DNA from: Clostridiales bacterium
GTDB lineage: Bacteria; Bacillota; Clostridia; Oscillospirales; Butyricicoccaceae
DNA length: 51,809 nucleotides
Assembly (NCBI GenBank): GCA_019421385.1
Contig: JAHZFK010000005.1
Span: forward strand, 33,869 to 85,677
Reading direction: 5' to 3'
Of this stretch, positions 31,868 through 39,187 are shown piece after piece. A model generated the notes under the pieces. The model was not told where the DNA came from. It did not search any database and saw only the letters and a program-made list of their open reading frames with translations. Made by a program: the position numbers and the translations under genes. Within the stretch, counting starts at the first letter, position 1. Each line of letters begins with the position of its first letter.

Positions 31868-33815
31868 ATTCTATGGTCTCGTACTTCATGCGGTAATACG
31901 TGCGATCCTGATATTCCTTGACCGCATCGGCAGCCGCCGTATCCAGCGCAGAGAGGTAATTCCCCTGCGCGTCAACCGCTGTGCCGCGCTGTATCACCGG
32001 CCATTCCCGCCGCAAGCTGTTGACAAAGGCAAACAGATCATCACTTTGTCCGCAGCCCACTGCATCCAGCACCGCCGCGCCCAAAAAGCTTGCGCTCAGC
32101 ATACCATCCTGCGGAATGCCCAGCCGTTCAGCCAGCGTATCAAAATCCAGCGCATCCGCGCCCGCCTGATTGGCCCACATCACAAACGGCGGCGCATAGG
32201 CGTCCAGCCAGTCCACACTGCCGCGATCTGCCGTCATATCCATGCCCAGCGCACGGTAGCACAGATAATTATCGCCCAAGCTGGGCAGATGGTCACCATA
32301 CCAGATCAGCAGCACCGGTTCGTCCTGCTGCTCAAAGTAGCTGACCAGATCGCCCAGCATCGCATCCGCGTCCCGCAGGCCATGCGTGTAGACCGTCAGC
32401 ATGGTCTTGGCATCCTCTGGCAGCTCTTCCGCCAGCTGTAACTGATATAGGTCACGCGCCTTGCCGTATTTGGATTCGGTATAGGCCATGTGGTTCTGTA
32501 TCGTGGTCACATAGGTAAACTGCGGCTGACCAGCTGCCTGCCGGTTTTCAAAATCCTCGATCAGATAGTCGGTCAGCGATGCATCAGACACATAGCCCCC
32601 CTTATAGGCGGCATCAGCAAATGCATCCTCGAACACAATCTCCTGCGCACCCAGCCATTTGTAGATGTTCTGCCGGTTATAGAACCATGCCTTGCCGGGA
32701 TGGATAAACGCAGTCTGCCAGCCATTGTCGTTGGCAACCCGGAAAATGGATTCCATGTTTTTATGCAGTACACGGAACGACGACACGCTCGCATCGGACA
32801 GCATGGCGGTCTGCATCCCGGTCAGCACGTCAAACTCCGTATTGGCCGTGCCGCCGCCATAGTTCGGAACGATCAAACGTCCGGAAATCGCGTGCTCCGA
32901 CTGCTGCACCGCATGGAAGTTCTTGAGCGGATCGGTGTCCGCCGTCCATGCAAAGGCATCCGCATCGGTGATATCGTAAAACGCCTCGCTCATGATAAAA
33001 ATGACGTTTACCGGCTTCGGGCCTGCCGCCGCCGTCTGTGTCTGCTCGATGCGCTGCTCAGTCTCCGCTTTGGAGAAGCCCTCCGGCTTTTGGAGATTGT
33101 TCTGCGTCATGCTGCGCAAAAATGTGTAATGAAATCCGGTTTCCTGACAAACCGTTGTCATATTGAAGCGATTCGTGCAGGGAAACGAGTTAAACAGATC
33201 GGTGGACGCATACACCGTAAGCGTCAATCCGGACAGGATTGCCAGACAGCCCAGACAGCCCGCAGCACGTCCCAGCCGTGAAAACACTCTGCCGCGGTTG
33301 CTTTTGCGAGTACGCACCAGCACAGCCGCCGCAATCAGCACCGCGCATACAGCAACCAGAGACAGCACAAGAGGCAGATCCACGTGCAGGTCATAACCGC
33401 CCGCCGCCGTCAGCGCTTCGCGCAGCATGGTCAAGTCCTGCGGCACGACCGGATCGTCGCGCGCTTCGATTTTGAGCTGATTGGCAACATTGAACACGCC
33501 GAATACGACCATGGTCACAGCCGCCGCGCCGAAGACATTGCCCAGCGCAAATGTCAATGCCGCCAATATCAATAGAACTGGCAGCCAGTTGAGAAGTCCC
33601 AGCAGCGGTGCCGTGAAAAAGGTATACGGAATGACCGGCATGGTTTTCAAACACAAAAACCAGATCGCCGTTGCCAACACGATCGCCAGCGGAATATTCC
33701 AGCCTGCCGCGATCCGCAGCGGAAGCCTGCGGCTTTCAGGGGTATCCGACTGTTTTCCGGGGCGGCGTCGTTTCGCCTCATGCGCGCCCGGCCGCGCTTT
33801 CTGAAAATGTATCAT
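31866..33815 (-). CDS. LTA-synthase-family sulfatase-fold membrane enzyme
   Basis: A 649-residue membrane protein. A basic N-terminus is followed by about five hydrophobic segments (residues 40-205), then an extracellular sulfatase-fold domain. The metal ligand Glu277 lies in VIFIMSEAFYD, the catalytic threonine region is GGGTANTEFDVLTG (residues 320-333), and WYGDHLPSLGDN holds the Asp-His metal pair. These are the positions that define lipoteichoic acid synthases and related glycerol-phosphate transferases. It most likely adds glycerol-phosphate units to a glycan or glycolipid outside the cell. It follows the AGCS symporter gene by 61 bases. Confidence 0.9.
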   Translation of the reverse strand: MIHFQKARPGAHEAKRRRPGKQSDTPESRRLPLRIAAGWNIPLAIVLATAIWFLCLKTMPVIPYTFFTAPLLGLLNWLPVLLILAALTFALGNVFGAAAVTMVVFGVFNVANQLKIEARDDPVVPQDLTMLREALTAAGGYDLHVDLPLVLSLVAVCAVLIAAAVLVRTRKSNRGRVFSRLGRAAGCLGCLAILSGLTLTVYASTDLFNSFPCTNRFNMTTVCQETGFHYTFLRSMTQNNLQKPEGFSKAETEQRIEQTQTAAAGPKPVNVIFIMSEAFYDITDADAFAWTADTDPLKNFHAVQQSEHAISGRLIVPNYGGGTANTEFDVLTGMQTAMLSDASVSSFRVLHKNMESIFRVANDNGWQTAFIHPGKAWFYNRQNIYKWLGAQEIVFEDAFADAAYKGGYVSDASLTDYLIEDFENRQAAGQPQFTYVTTIQNHMAYTESKYGKARDLYQLQLAEELPEDAKTMLTVYTHGLRDADAMLGDLVSYFEQQDEPVLLIWYGDHLPSLGDNYLCYRALGMDMTADRGSVDWLDAYAPPFVMWANQAGADALDFDTLAERLGIPQDGMLSASFLGAAVLDAVGCGQSDDLFAFVNSLRREWPVIQRGTAVDAQGNYLSALDTAAADAVKEYQDRTYYRMKYETIE

Positions 33816-33876
33816 TGCTTTGTAATGTCCTTTTGCGGACGGTTTGGCAACCCTCCGCGCTTATCTTCTCCTACGC

Positions 33877-35268
33877 TTATTTATCTACAACCGGAATTTC
33901 TGTGGTATCCTTTTCATCCAGATGACCCAGATAGTGCCGCGTTTCCCGCGCAATCACGCCGGAAAGCAGCAGTACCGCGATCAGATTCGGCACCGCCATC
34001 AGTGCATTCAAGATGTTCGCAATCGTCCAAACCAGATCGAGCGACAATACCGGTCCAACCACAATCACAAGGATAAACAGCAGCTTATACGGCAGCATAC
34101 CTTTTCGCCCGAACAGGTATTCGCAGCACCGCTCTCCGTAATACGACCATCCCAGAATCGTGGAATAGGCAAACGTGATGATGCCAATCACCAGAATCAT
34201 CGGCCCCAGAACCGGAATCTGTGAAAATGCCGCTGTTGTCATTTGACTGCCGTCCTGAATCATGTCCATATTGATACTTGGGTTCTTCATGATGGTGGTG
34301 ACCAGCACCAGTCCGGTCATCAGGCAAACAACGACCGTATCCCAAAACGTACCGGTTGCAGAAACCAGCGCCTGCCGCACCGGATTGCGCGTCTGTGCAG
34401 CGCTTGCAACCAGCGGCGCCGAACCCAAACCGGATTCGTTGGAAAACAAGCCGCGCGCCACGCCATATTGCATAGCCAGACGCAGTCCGCCGCCCACCAG
34501 ACCACCTGCAACCGCACCCGGCTTAAACGCCAGCACCAGAATCGTCTGCAAGGCAGGCAGAATGAAATCCCAGTTGATGAACAGGATCACTACGCAGCCC
34601 AACACATAAAATGCCGCCATGAACGGCACCAGCTTCTCGCAAACCGTTGCAATCGACTGAATACCGCCGATGATGACCACTGCCGTGATTGCCGCAAACA
34701 CGATGCCGATGGCCAGCGGCGGGATATAAATTGGGCTGTTGCCCTGAATGATCTCGGAAATCGCGTTGATTTGAGTGCCGCAGCCGATGCCGAACGAGGC
34801 CAGCATCGCCAGCGCCGCAAATGTTACCCCCAGCCATTTCATGTTCAGCCCGCGCTCCAGTGCATACATTGCACCGCCCTGCATACGTCCATCCTTGGTC
34901 TGCACCCGGTATTTGACTGCGATCAAGCTTTCCGCATACTTGGTTGCGATACCGAACACACCGGTCAGCCAGCACCAAAGCACCGCGCCCGGACCGCCAA
35001 GAAACACCGCCGTGCCCACACCGACGATATTGCCGGTACCGATGGTGGATGCCAATGCGGTGGTCAGCGCCTGAAACTGACTGACATCGCCGGGGGAATC
35101 CGGATCCTTGGTCAAGGACAGACGGATACCGGTAAACGTCTTGCGCTGGATGAATCCCGTGCGAAGCGTCATGAAAATATGCGTACCCAGCAGCAAAACA
35201 ATCATCGGCAAGCCCCAAATCCAATTGTCTATCGCTGTTACAACTTTAGAAAACGCCTCCATGCCCAT
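33877..35268 (-). CDS. Sodium:alanine/amino-acid symporter (AGCS family)
   Basis: A 463-residue transporter with about 11 hydrophobic segments. AGCS signatures are clear: THIFMTLRTGFIQ at the first helix, ALTTALASTIGTGNIVGVGT with the sodium/substrate-binding glycines, GGPGAVLWCWLTGVFGIATK, and GGGLRLAMQYGVARGLFSNE followed by SGLGSAP. It should import alanine or glycine with sodium. Start ATG 35268 follows AAGGGAAGAGAG; ATG 35262 is possible. A long structured leader lies upstream. It is followed by the LtaS-like gene on the same strand. Confidence 0.95.
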   Translation of the reverse strand: MGMEAFSKVVTAIDNWIWGLPMIVLLLGTHIFMTLRTGFIQRKTFTGIRLSLTKDPDSPGDVSQFQALTTALASTIGTGNIVGVGTAVFLGGPGAVLWCWLTGVFGIATKYAESLIAVKYRVQTKDGRMQGGAMYALERGLNMKWLGVTFAALAMLASFGIGCGTQINAISEIIQGNSPIYIPPLAIGIVFAAITAVVIIGGIQSIATVCEKLVPFMAAFYVLGCVVILFINWDFILPALQTILVLAFKPGAVAGGLVGGGLRLAMQYGVARGLFSNESGLGSAPLVASAAQTRNPVRQALVSATGTFWDTVVVCLMTGLVLVTTIMKNPSINMDMIQDGSQMTTAAFSQIPVLGPMILVIGIITFAYSTILGWSYYGERCCEYLFGRKGMLPYKLLFILVIVVGPVLSLDLVWTIANILNALMAVPNLIAVLLLSGVIARETRHYLGHLDEKDTTEIPVVDK

Positions 35269-35450
35269 CTCTCTTCCCTTCGTTTTGAAATGATAACAGG
35301 AAAGGGAGCGAAGCCCCGGCTTCGCCCCCCTTTCAGCAAGGGCCGCAGATCGCCCTGTACATGCCTGCTTATGCGAGTTGCAGCAAACTGTACCCCCTTG
35401 TACTGCTGCCGCGCCTTATATAATTATACAATATTCGTCCCAAAAAGCAA
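35269..35450 (-). promoter_or_regulatory. Promoter and structured leader of the AGCS symporter gene
   Basis: On the minus strand TTGCTT and TATAAT (35423-35450) are separated by 16 bases, which leaves a leader of about 150 bases. It folds into three hairpins by eye: a GCAGCA/TGCTGC stem enclosing a GTAC pair near 35365-35400, a GGGC/GCCC stem near 35337-35358, and a strong CGAAGCC/GGCTTCG stem with flanking GGG/CCC at about 35300-35330. No known riboswitch class is recognised. No gene is seen here. Confidence 0.55.
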
Positions 35451-35476
35451 GAAAAAACAGGGTGCAATCTTTGCTC

Positions 35477-35609
35477 TTGCATTTTCTGCATTTTTCCCTA
35501 TTCTATGGAGTATGCTTGTCTCCCGTAGTTCATTTACCCGGATACGACGCCGCGCGTGTTCTGCGGGCAGCAAAACACGCGCGGCATCATCCAACCAAAG
35601 GAGGTTCCC
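35477..35609 (+). promoter_or_regulatory. Promoter and hairpin leader of the phage-tail-like gene
   Basis: TTGCAT (35477) and TATTCT (35499) are separated by 16 bases. In the following 100-base leader a 12-bp GC-rich hairpin (about 35550-35586, GCCGCGCGTGTT with its complement) stands about 14 bases before AAAGGAGG. It has no U tract, so it is not a terminator; it may stabilise the mRNA or tune translation. Confidence 0.55.
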
Positions 35610-36341
35610 ATGGGATTTTCTGAAAACAAACTACAACAGTTCAGTAAAAAAATTTCTTCTCTGCGCGATCAGCCGAATATGCAGCCGAGCGAACTGAAAG
35701 CATACTTTGACAGCAGCCCGGAAGAGGTTCGGCAGGCGCACAACGGCCTTTGCGATGCACTATCCGCCGTTTCTGCTGCCGCTGCGCTTGGCTTTCAGCG
35801 CACTGCTGGCGTACCCGCCGACACAGTGCAGGCCGCAGTTGAAAATGTGCAGTCGCAGATTACCGACGCAGTGCTCGGCAACATTCCCTCCGGCAGCGTA
35901 GATAGTGATAAACTCGCGCAGGATGTACGCAATCGGTTCACCGCCATTGAAACCGCTGCCGCGGGCGAAGCCGCCGCCCGTGCAGGTGGCGACAGCAACT
36001 TGCAGCAGCAAATCACTGCACTACAATCCATAGTCGCTGTCAAAAGCGAGATCATCTGCGGCTATTATGATGGCGACGGTACTGCCAGCCGCCTGATCAA
36101 CCTTGGAAAAACTCCAAAAGCAGTTCTGGTGATGACACAGGGTGGCGAAATCTACGCTACCAATGGTATGACGCTTTTTGGCGGCCTCGCTGTTACCGGC
36201 TCCCCCAGCAATCACAGCATTTATCACTTGGACACAGTTACCATCGTGACGAATGGATTTCAGGTCTATGTTGGTGGAATATACGACCGCGTTCTTAGTA
36301 ATGCCTCTGGACAGCGGTACAACTATATTGCCATTATATAA
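35610..36341 (+). CDS. Isolated phage tail/fibre-like protein
   Basis: A 243-residue protein. Residues 1-70 are helical with a repeated Gln/Lys/Ser pattern, residues 70-150 are alanine-rich and look like a coiled-coil or trimeric shaft (AVENVQSQITDAVLGNIPSG, AAAGEAAARAGGDSNLQQQI), and residues 155-243 form a beta-rich head ending GGIYDRVLSNASGQRYNYIA. That end closely resembles the C-terminal domain of phage tail fibres or baseplate appendages. No other phage gene is near. It has its own promoter, an AAAGGAGG site and a terminator. There is no signal peptide, so export would need lysis or a non-classical route. Confidence 0.7.
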   Translation: MGFSENKLQQFSKKISSLRDQPNMQPSELKAYFDSSPEEVRQAHNGLCDALSAVSAAAALGFQRTAGVPADTVQAAVENVQSQITDAVLGNIPSGSVDSDKLAQDVRNRFTAIETAAAGEAAARAGGDSNLQQQITALQSIVAVKSEIICGYYDGDGTASRLINLGKTPKAVLVMTQGGEIYATNGMTLFGGLAVTGSPSNHSIYHLDTVTIVTNGFQVYVGGIYDRVLSNASGQRYNYIAII

Positions 36342-36345
36342 GAAA

Positions 36346-36380
36346 AGAAGCCGCAGGATAAACCTGCGGCTTCTCTTTTG
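36346..36380. terminator. Bidirectional terminator between the phage-like and SLH genes
   Basis: An 11-bp stem (36347-36357 with 36363-36373) has A-rich and T-rich flanks, between convergent genes. Confidence 0.9.
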
Positions 36381-36391
36381 CTTACAATGTC

Positions 36392-39049
36392 TTAGCGAAC
36401 CGTTACAACAGCGTTATCATTTACATCAAACAGACGGTTGTTGTCTGCATCATAGATGATAGCAACGATAGACTTGTCGGAAACATTGTATACCATGTAA
36501 GCATTTGCGTAGTAGGTGCCAGCAGTGGTGGTCTCCTCAGCAGTTACGATCTGCTCGAGCGAGCTGCCTTCCATGCCTTCCTGCTTATCGCTGTTCATAG
36601 CGATGTATACGCAATCCTCATCCATGGAGTAGGTATCCTTGTGGCCGTCCTTTGCAACGAATGCAACATCGCCCTCAGACTTGTACTGGATACCGGTGAT
36701 AGCAACCGTACCAATCTTAACGTCGGTTGCAGCTTCAACGTTGATGAAGTCACCCTCATCTACCGTGTAGATCAGGATTTCGCCAGCCTTCTTGGTAGCG
36801 CCAGTGCCATCAACAAAGCGGGTAACCTGCTCGGTGCCATTCCAGAACTCGTAAGCAGTTACAGTGTCGCCATCCTTGGAGGACTTGTAGCTGTTGGAGG
36901 TCATGTAGCCGTACAGGTAATCAGAGCCGATACCAGCGTAGGTGGTGCTATCGGTGATCGCCGCAACGGTTACATACTCGATGCCGTTGGACTTCTTGGT
37001 AGCGTACATAACGCCCTCATCACCGTAAGCAGAATTCCAGCCGTTTACGGTCTTACCGGAGATAACCTTAACATCCGGCTTGGAAGTACCGTTGGGATTG
37101 GTGCCATATGCTACGAATACAACAGCCTCGTCAGCAACAGACTTGTTAGCAATCTTCTGGTTTGCATCAACGCCGTCAGAGCCGGAACGGATGGAGCCGA
37201 TGTTCTCGTAACCAGCCTTGTTGTTGGCCTGAGACAGAATGGTCAGCTCATAGTTGCCGTTGCTCTTCTCAGAGAAGCTGTACAGCTTGTTGATATGAGC
37301 ATCCGCAAACTTGTGGGTGGTGGTGATATCGGTCAGAGAGGTCTCAACGCCCAGCTGAGCCTTCTCAACGGTGATGGTCTTGGAAGAGCCATCGAGGAAG
37401 TAAGCCTTAACCTTCTGCGTGGTGGACGAAGAGGTGAAGCTGTTGTCTACAGTAGCGTAGTCTGCAACGAACAGAACGTCAGAAGAAGAAGCCTCGGTCT
37501 CGTCAGCGTTTACAATGTAGTTGCCAACGATAGCCAGAGCGTAGGTGCTGCCAGCGTCAATGGTATCGCCCTTCTGATCAGCAGCGATCTTGTACCAGGT
37601 GCCGTCAATGCGAGCCTCGCCAGTCTTAACAGCGTCAACCTGAGCGGTTACAACGTCGATCTTGTTGATCACGGTGTCGCCGGAAACAGTGTAGGTATCA
37701 GCGGTGTAGGTGGCCCAATCGTCCTTCGCATAGCCTTCGTAGATCTCGATGTCGCCCAGTTCCTTGCTGCCCAGATTGTTGGTGCCGGTGATGCTCTTGG
37801 TGCCAACATAAGTCAGCTGGCTAACCAGAGTCGGAACGTAAACAACCATGTCAGCCTTGCCGTTGCCGTTGTTGTCGATCAGCTTAACAGTGCCGGCAAC
37901 AGTAGCCTTTTCGGAATAAGCAATCTTGGTTGCATCCTCGAGGTTCTTAACGTTCAGAGTAGCCTTATCGCTTACAGAACCCTGATTCGGGCACAGAACG
38001 CCCATATCAGCGGAAGAAGCAACATCCTTGCCGTTGACCTCGATCTTGTACTCGGTGCCGTCCAGCTTGGTCTTGCTGCCGGAAACGGTATCCAGCTGGC
38101 CAACAGTGCCAGTAGCCAGAACCTTGGAGTCCTCGTCAGCGTATACGCCGTAGACCTGATCAGCCTTGTTGTCCTTTACCATGACATTGACCTTCTGGCC
38201 CATGAGGTCAGAGTAGTCAACAGCAACCTTGGTGTAGTCGCCAGCAGTGGTCTCAACGCGGAAGGTGTCCTTGCCATCTTCCTTAACAACGCCGGTAACG
38301 ATGCCGCCCTCGAGCGTGTCGAGCTTCATCCACTTCTTGCCCATGGTCTCGTTCTTGGTTTCAGTAACCCAAGAGCCAGAGCCATTGCCGTTCGGAGCAT
38401 CCTTCCATACGAGAGTCTCAACCTTGGTCTTCTCGTAAGAGTTGGAATCAGTGCTCCAGGTAACGGTGTCAGCGTTCAGAGCGTTGTACATGATCTGTGC
38501 AGCGAACTGACGCGGCATAGCAGCCGTTACAGAAGCGGTAACATCGTCGTACAGGCCGTTCTGGGAAGCCAGAGCGTTGGTGCGCTGGGTGTAGCCGGTG
38601 CCGGTCAGGCCGGACTTGTCAGCCTGATAGCCCATGCAGATCAGCAGCATCTTAGCCAGCTCGGTGCCGGTAACCTTGTCGTCCGGAGCGAACTTGCTGT
38701 TGCCCTTACCGTTGATGATGCCATTGGTGTAGCAGAAGTTGATGTAGCCTTCTGCCCAGTGGCCAGCGTAAACGTCGGTGAAAACGGACTTGCCTTCGAA
38801 AGCAGTCGCGTCGTCGTTACCGCCGTTGCGGATGGTGTAGATCATCTTCGCAGCTTCTGCGCGAGAGATCGTGTCGTTGGGCTTGAAAGAGCCATCAGTG
38901 TAGCCATTGATGACACCCAACGCAGAGAGCATTTCTACGGCTTCGGTCTGCTCAATGTCAGCCGCATCCGTGAATGCTGCACCAGCGAACATGGTGAACG
39001 CGCAAGCGAACGCCAGCACCAGTGCAAGAACCTTTTTAAGATTCTTCAT
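36392..39049 (-). CDS. Large SLH-domain surface protein, probable S-layer or major envelope protein
   Basis: An 885-residue exported protein. A signal peptide (about residues 1-25) is followed by three S-layer homology domains (about 27-72, 90-140 and 152-192) with motifs such as GYTDGSFKPNDTISRAEAAK, AEGYINFCYTNGIING and FAPDDKVTGTELAKML, which bind secondary wall polymer. The remaining 690 residues are a Thr/Asp/Val-rich beta-structured region with repeated KVEVTAKT-like strands and no catalytic motif. Codon choice is extremely uniform (AAC, GTA, GCA), its own promoter is near consensus and AAGGAGG is the ribosome site, all suggesting high expression. It is probably the main surface protein. 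Confidence 0.92.
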   Translation of the reverse strand: MKNLKKVLALVLAFACAFTMFAGAAFTDAADIEQTEAVEMLSALGVINGYTDGSFKPNDTISRAEAAKMIYTIRNGGNDDATAFEGKSVFTDVYAGHWAEGYINFCYTNGIINGKGNSKFAPDDKVTGTELAKMLLICMGYQADKSGLTGTGYTQRTNALASQNGLYDDVTASVTAAMPRQFAAQIMYNALNADTVTWSTDSNSYEKTKVETLVWKDAPNGNGSGSWVTETKNETMGKKWMKLDTLEGGIVTGVVKEDGKDTFRVETTAGDYTKVAVDYSDLMGQKVNVMVKDNKADQVYGVYADEDSKVLATGTVGQLDTVSGSKTKLDGTEYKIEVNGKDVASSADMGVLCPNQGSVSDKATLNVKNLEDATKIAYSEKATVAGTVKLIDNNGNGKADMVVYVPTLVSQLTYVGTKSITGTNNLGSKELGDIEIYEGYAKDDWATYTADTYTVSGDTVINKIDVVTAQVDAVKTGEARIDGTWYKIAADQKGDTIDAGSTYALAIVGNYIVNADETEASSSDVLFVADYATVDNSFTSSSTTQKVKAYFLDGSSKTITVEKAQLGVETSLTDITTTHKFADAHINKLYSFSEKSNGNYELTILSQANNKAGYENIGSIRSGSDGVDANQKIANKSVADEAVVFVAYGTNPNGTSKPDVKVISGKTVNGWNSAYGDEGVMYATKKSNGIEYVTVAAITDSTTYAGIGSDYLYGYMTSNSYKSSKDGDTVTAYEFWNGTEQVTRFVDGTGATKKAGEILIYTVDEGDFINVEAATDVKIGTVAITGIQYKSEGDVAFVAKDGHKDTYSMDEDCVYIAMNSDKQEGMEGSSLEQIVTAEETTTAGTYYANAYMVYNVSDKSIVAIIYDADNNRLFDVNDNAVVTVR

Positions 39050-39099
39050 GGGATTTTTCCTCCTTAAATTTTTTGAGCTTTCGCTCTTTTTCGTGAATT

Positions 39100-39128
39100 A
39101 TAATACCACAGGTTCATATGGTGGTCAA
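39100..39128 (-). promoter_or_regulatory. Promoter of the SLH protein gene
   Basis: On the minus strand TTGACC and TATTAT are separated by 17 bases. The leader of about 45 bases has a short GAGCGAAAGCTC hairpin (39075-39086), a type that can stabilise an abundant mRNA, ahead of AAGGAGG. Confidence 0.82.
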
Positions 39129-39187
39129 GGGAAGTCACGCGAATGTAACATGCGTGTAATATTGCAAAACTTTCGCGCATCACGCTG

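Noticed and set aside
35269..36391. A prophage at the phage-tail-like gene
   Set aside because: No integrase, capsid, terminase, lysis genes or attachment repeats are present around it.
36641..39067. An 808-codon open frame on the plus strand opposite the SLH gene
   Set aside because: It is the mirror of a gene with very uniform codons, which removes stops on the other strand. It has no ribosome site or recognisable domain.
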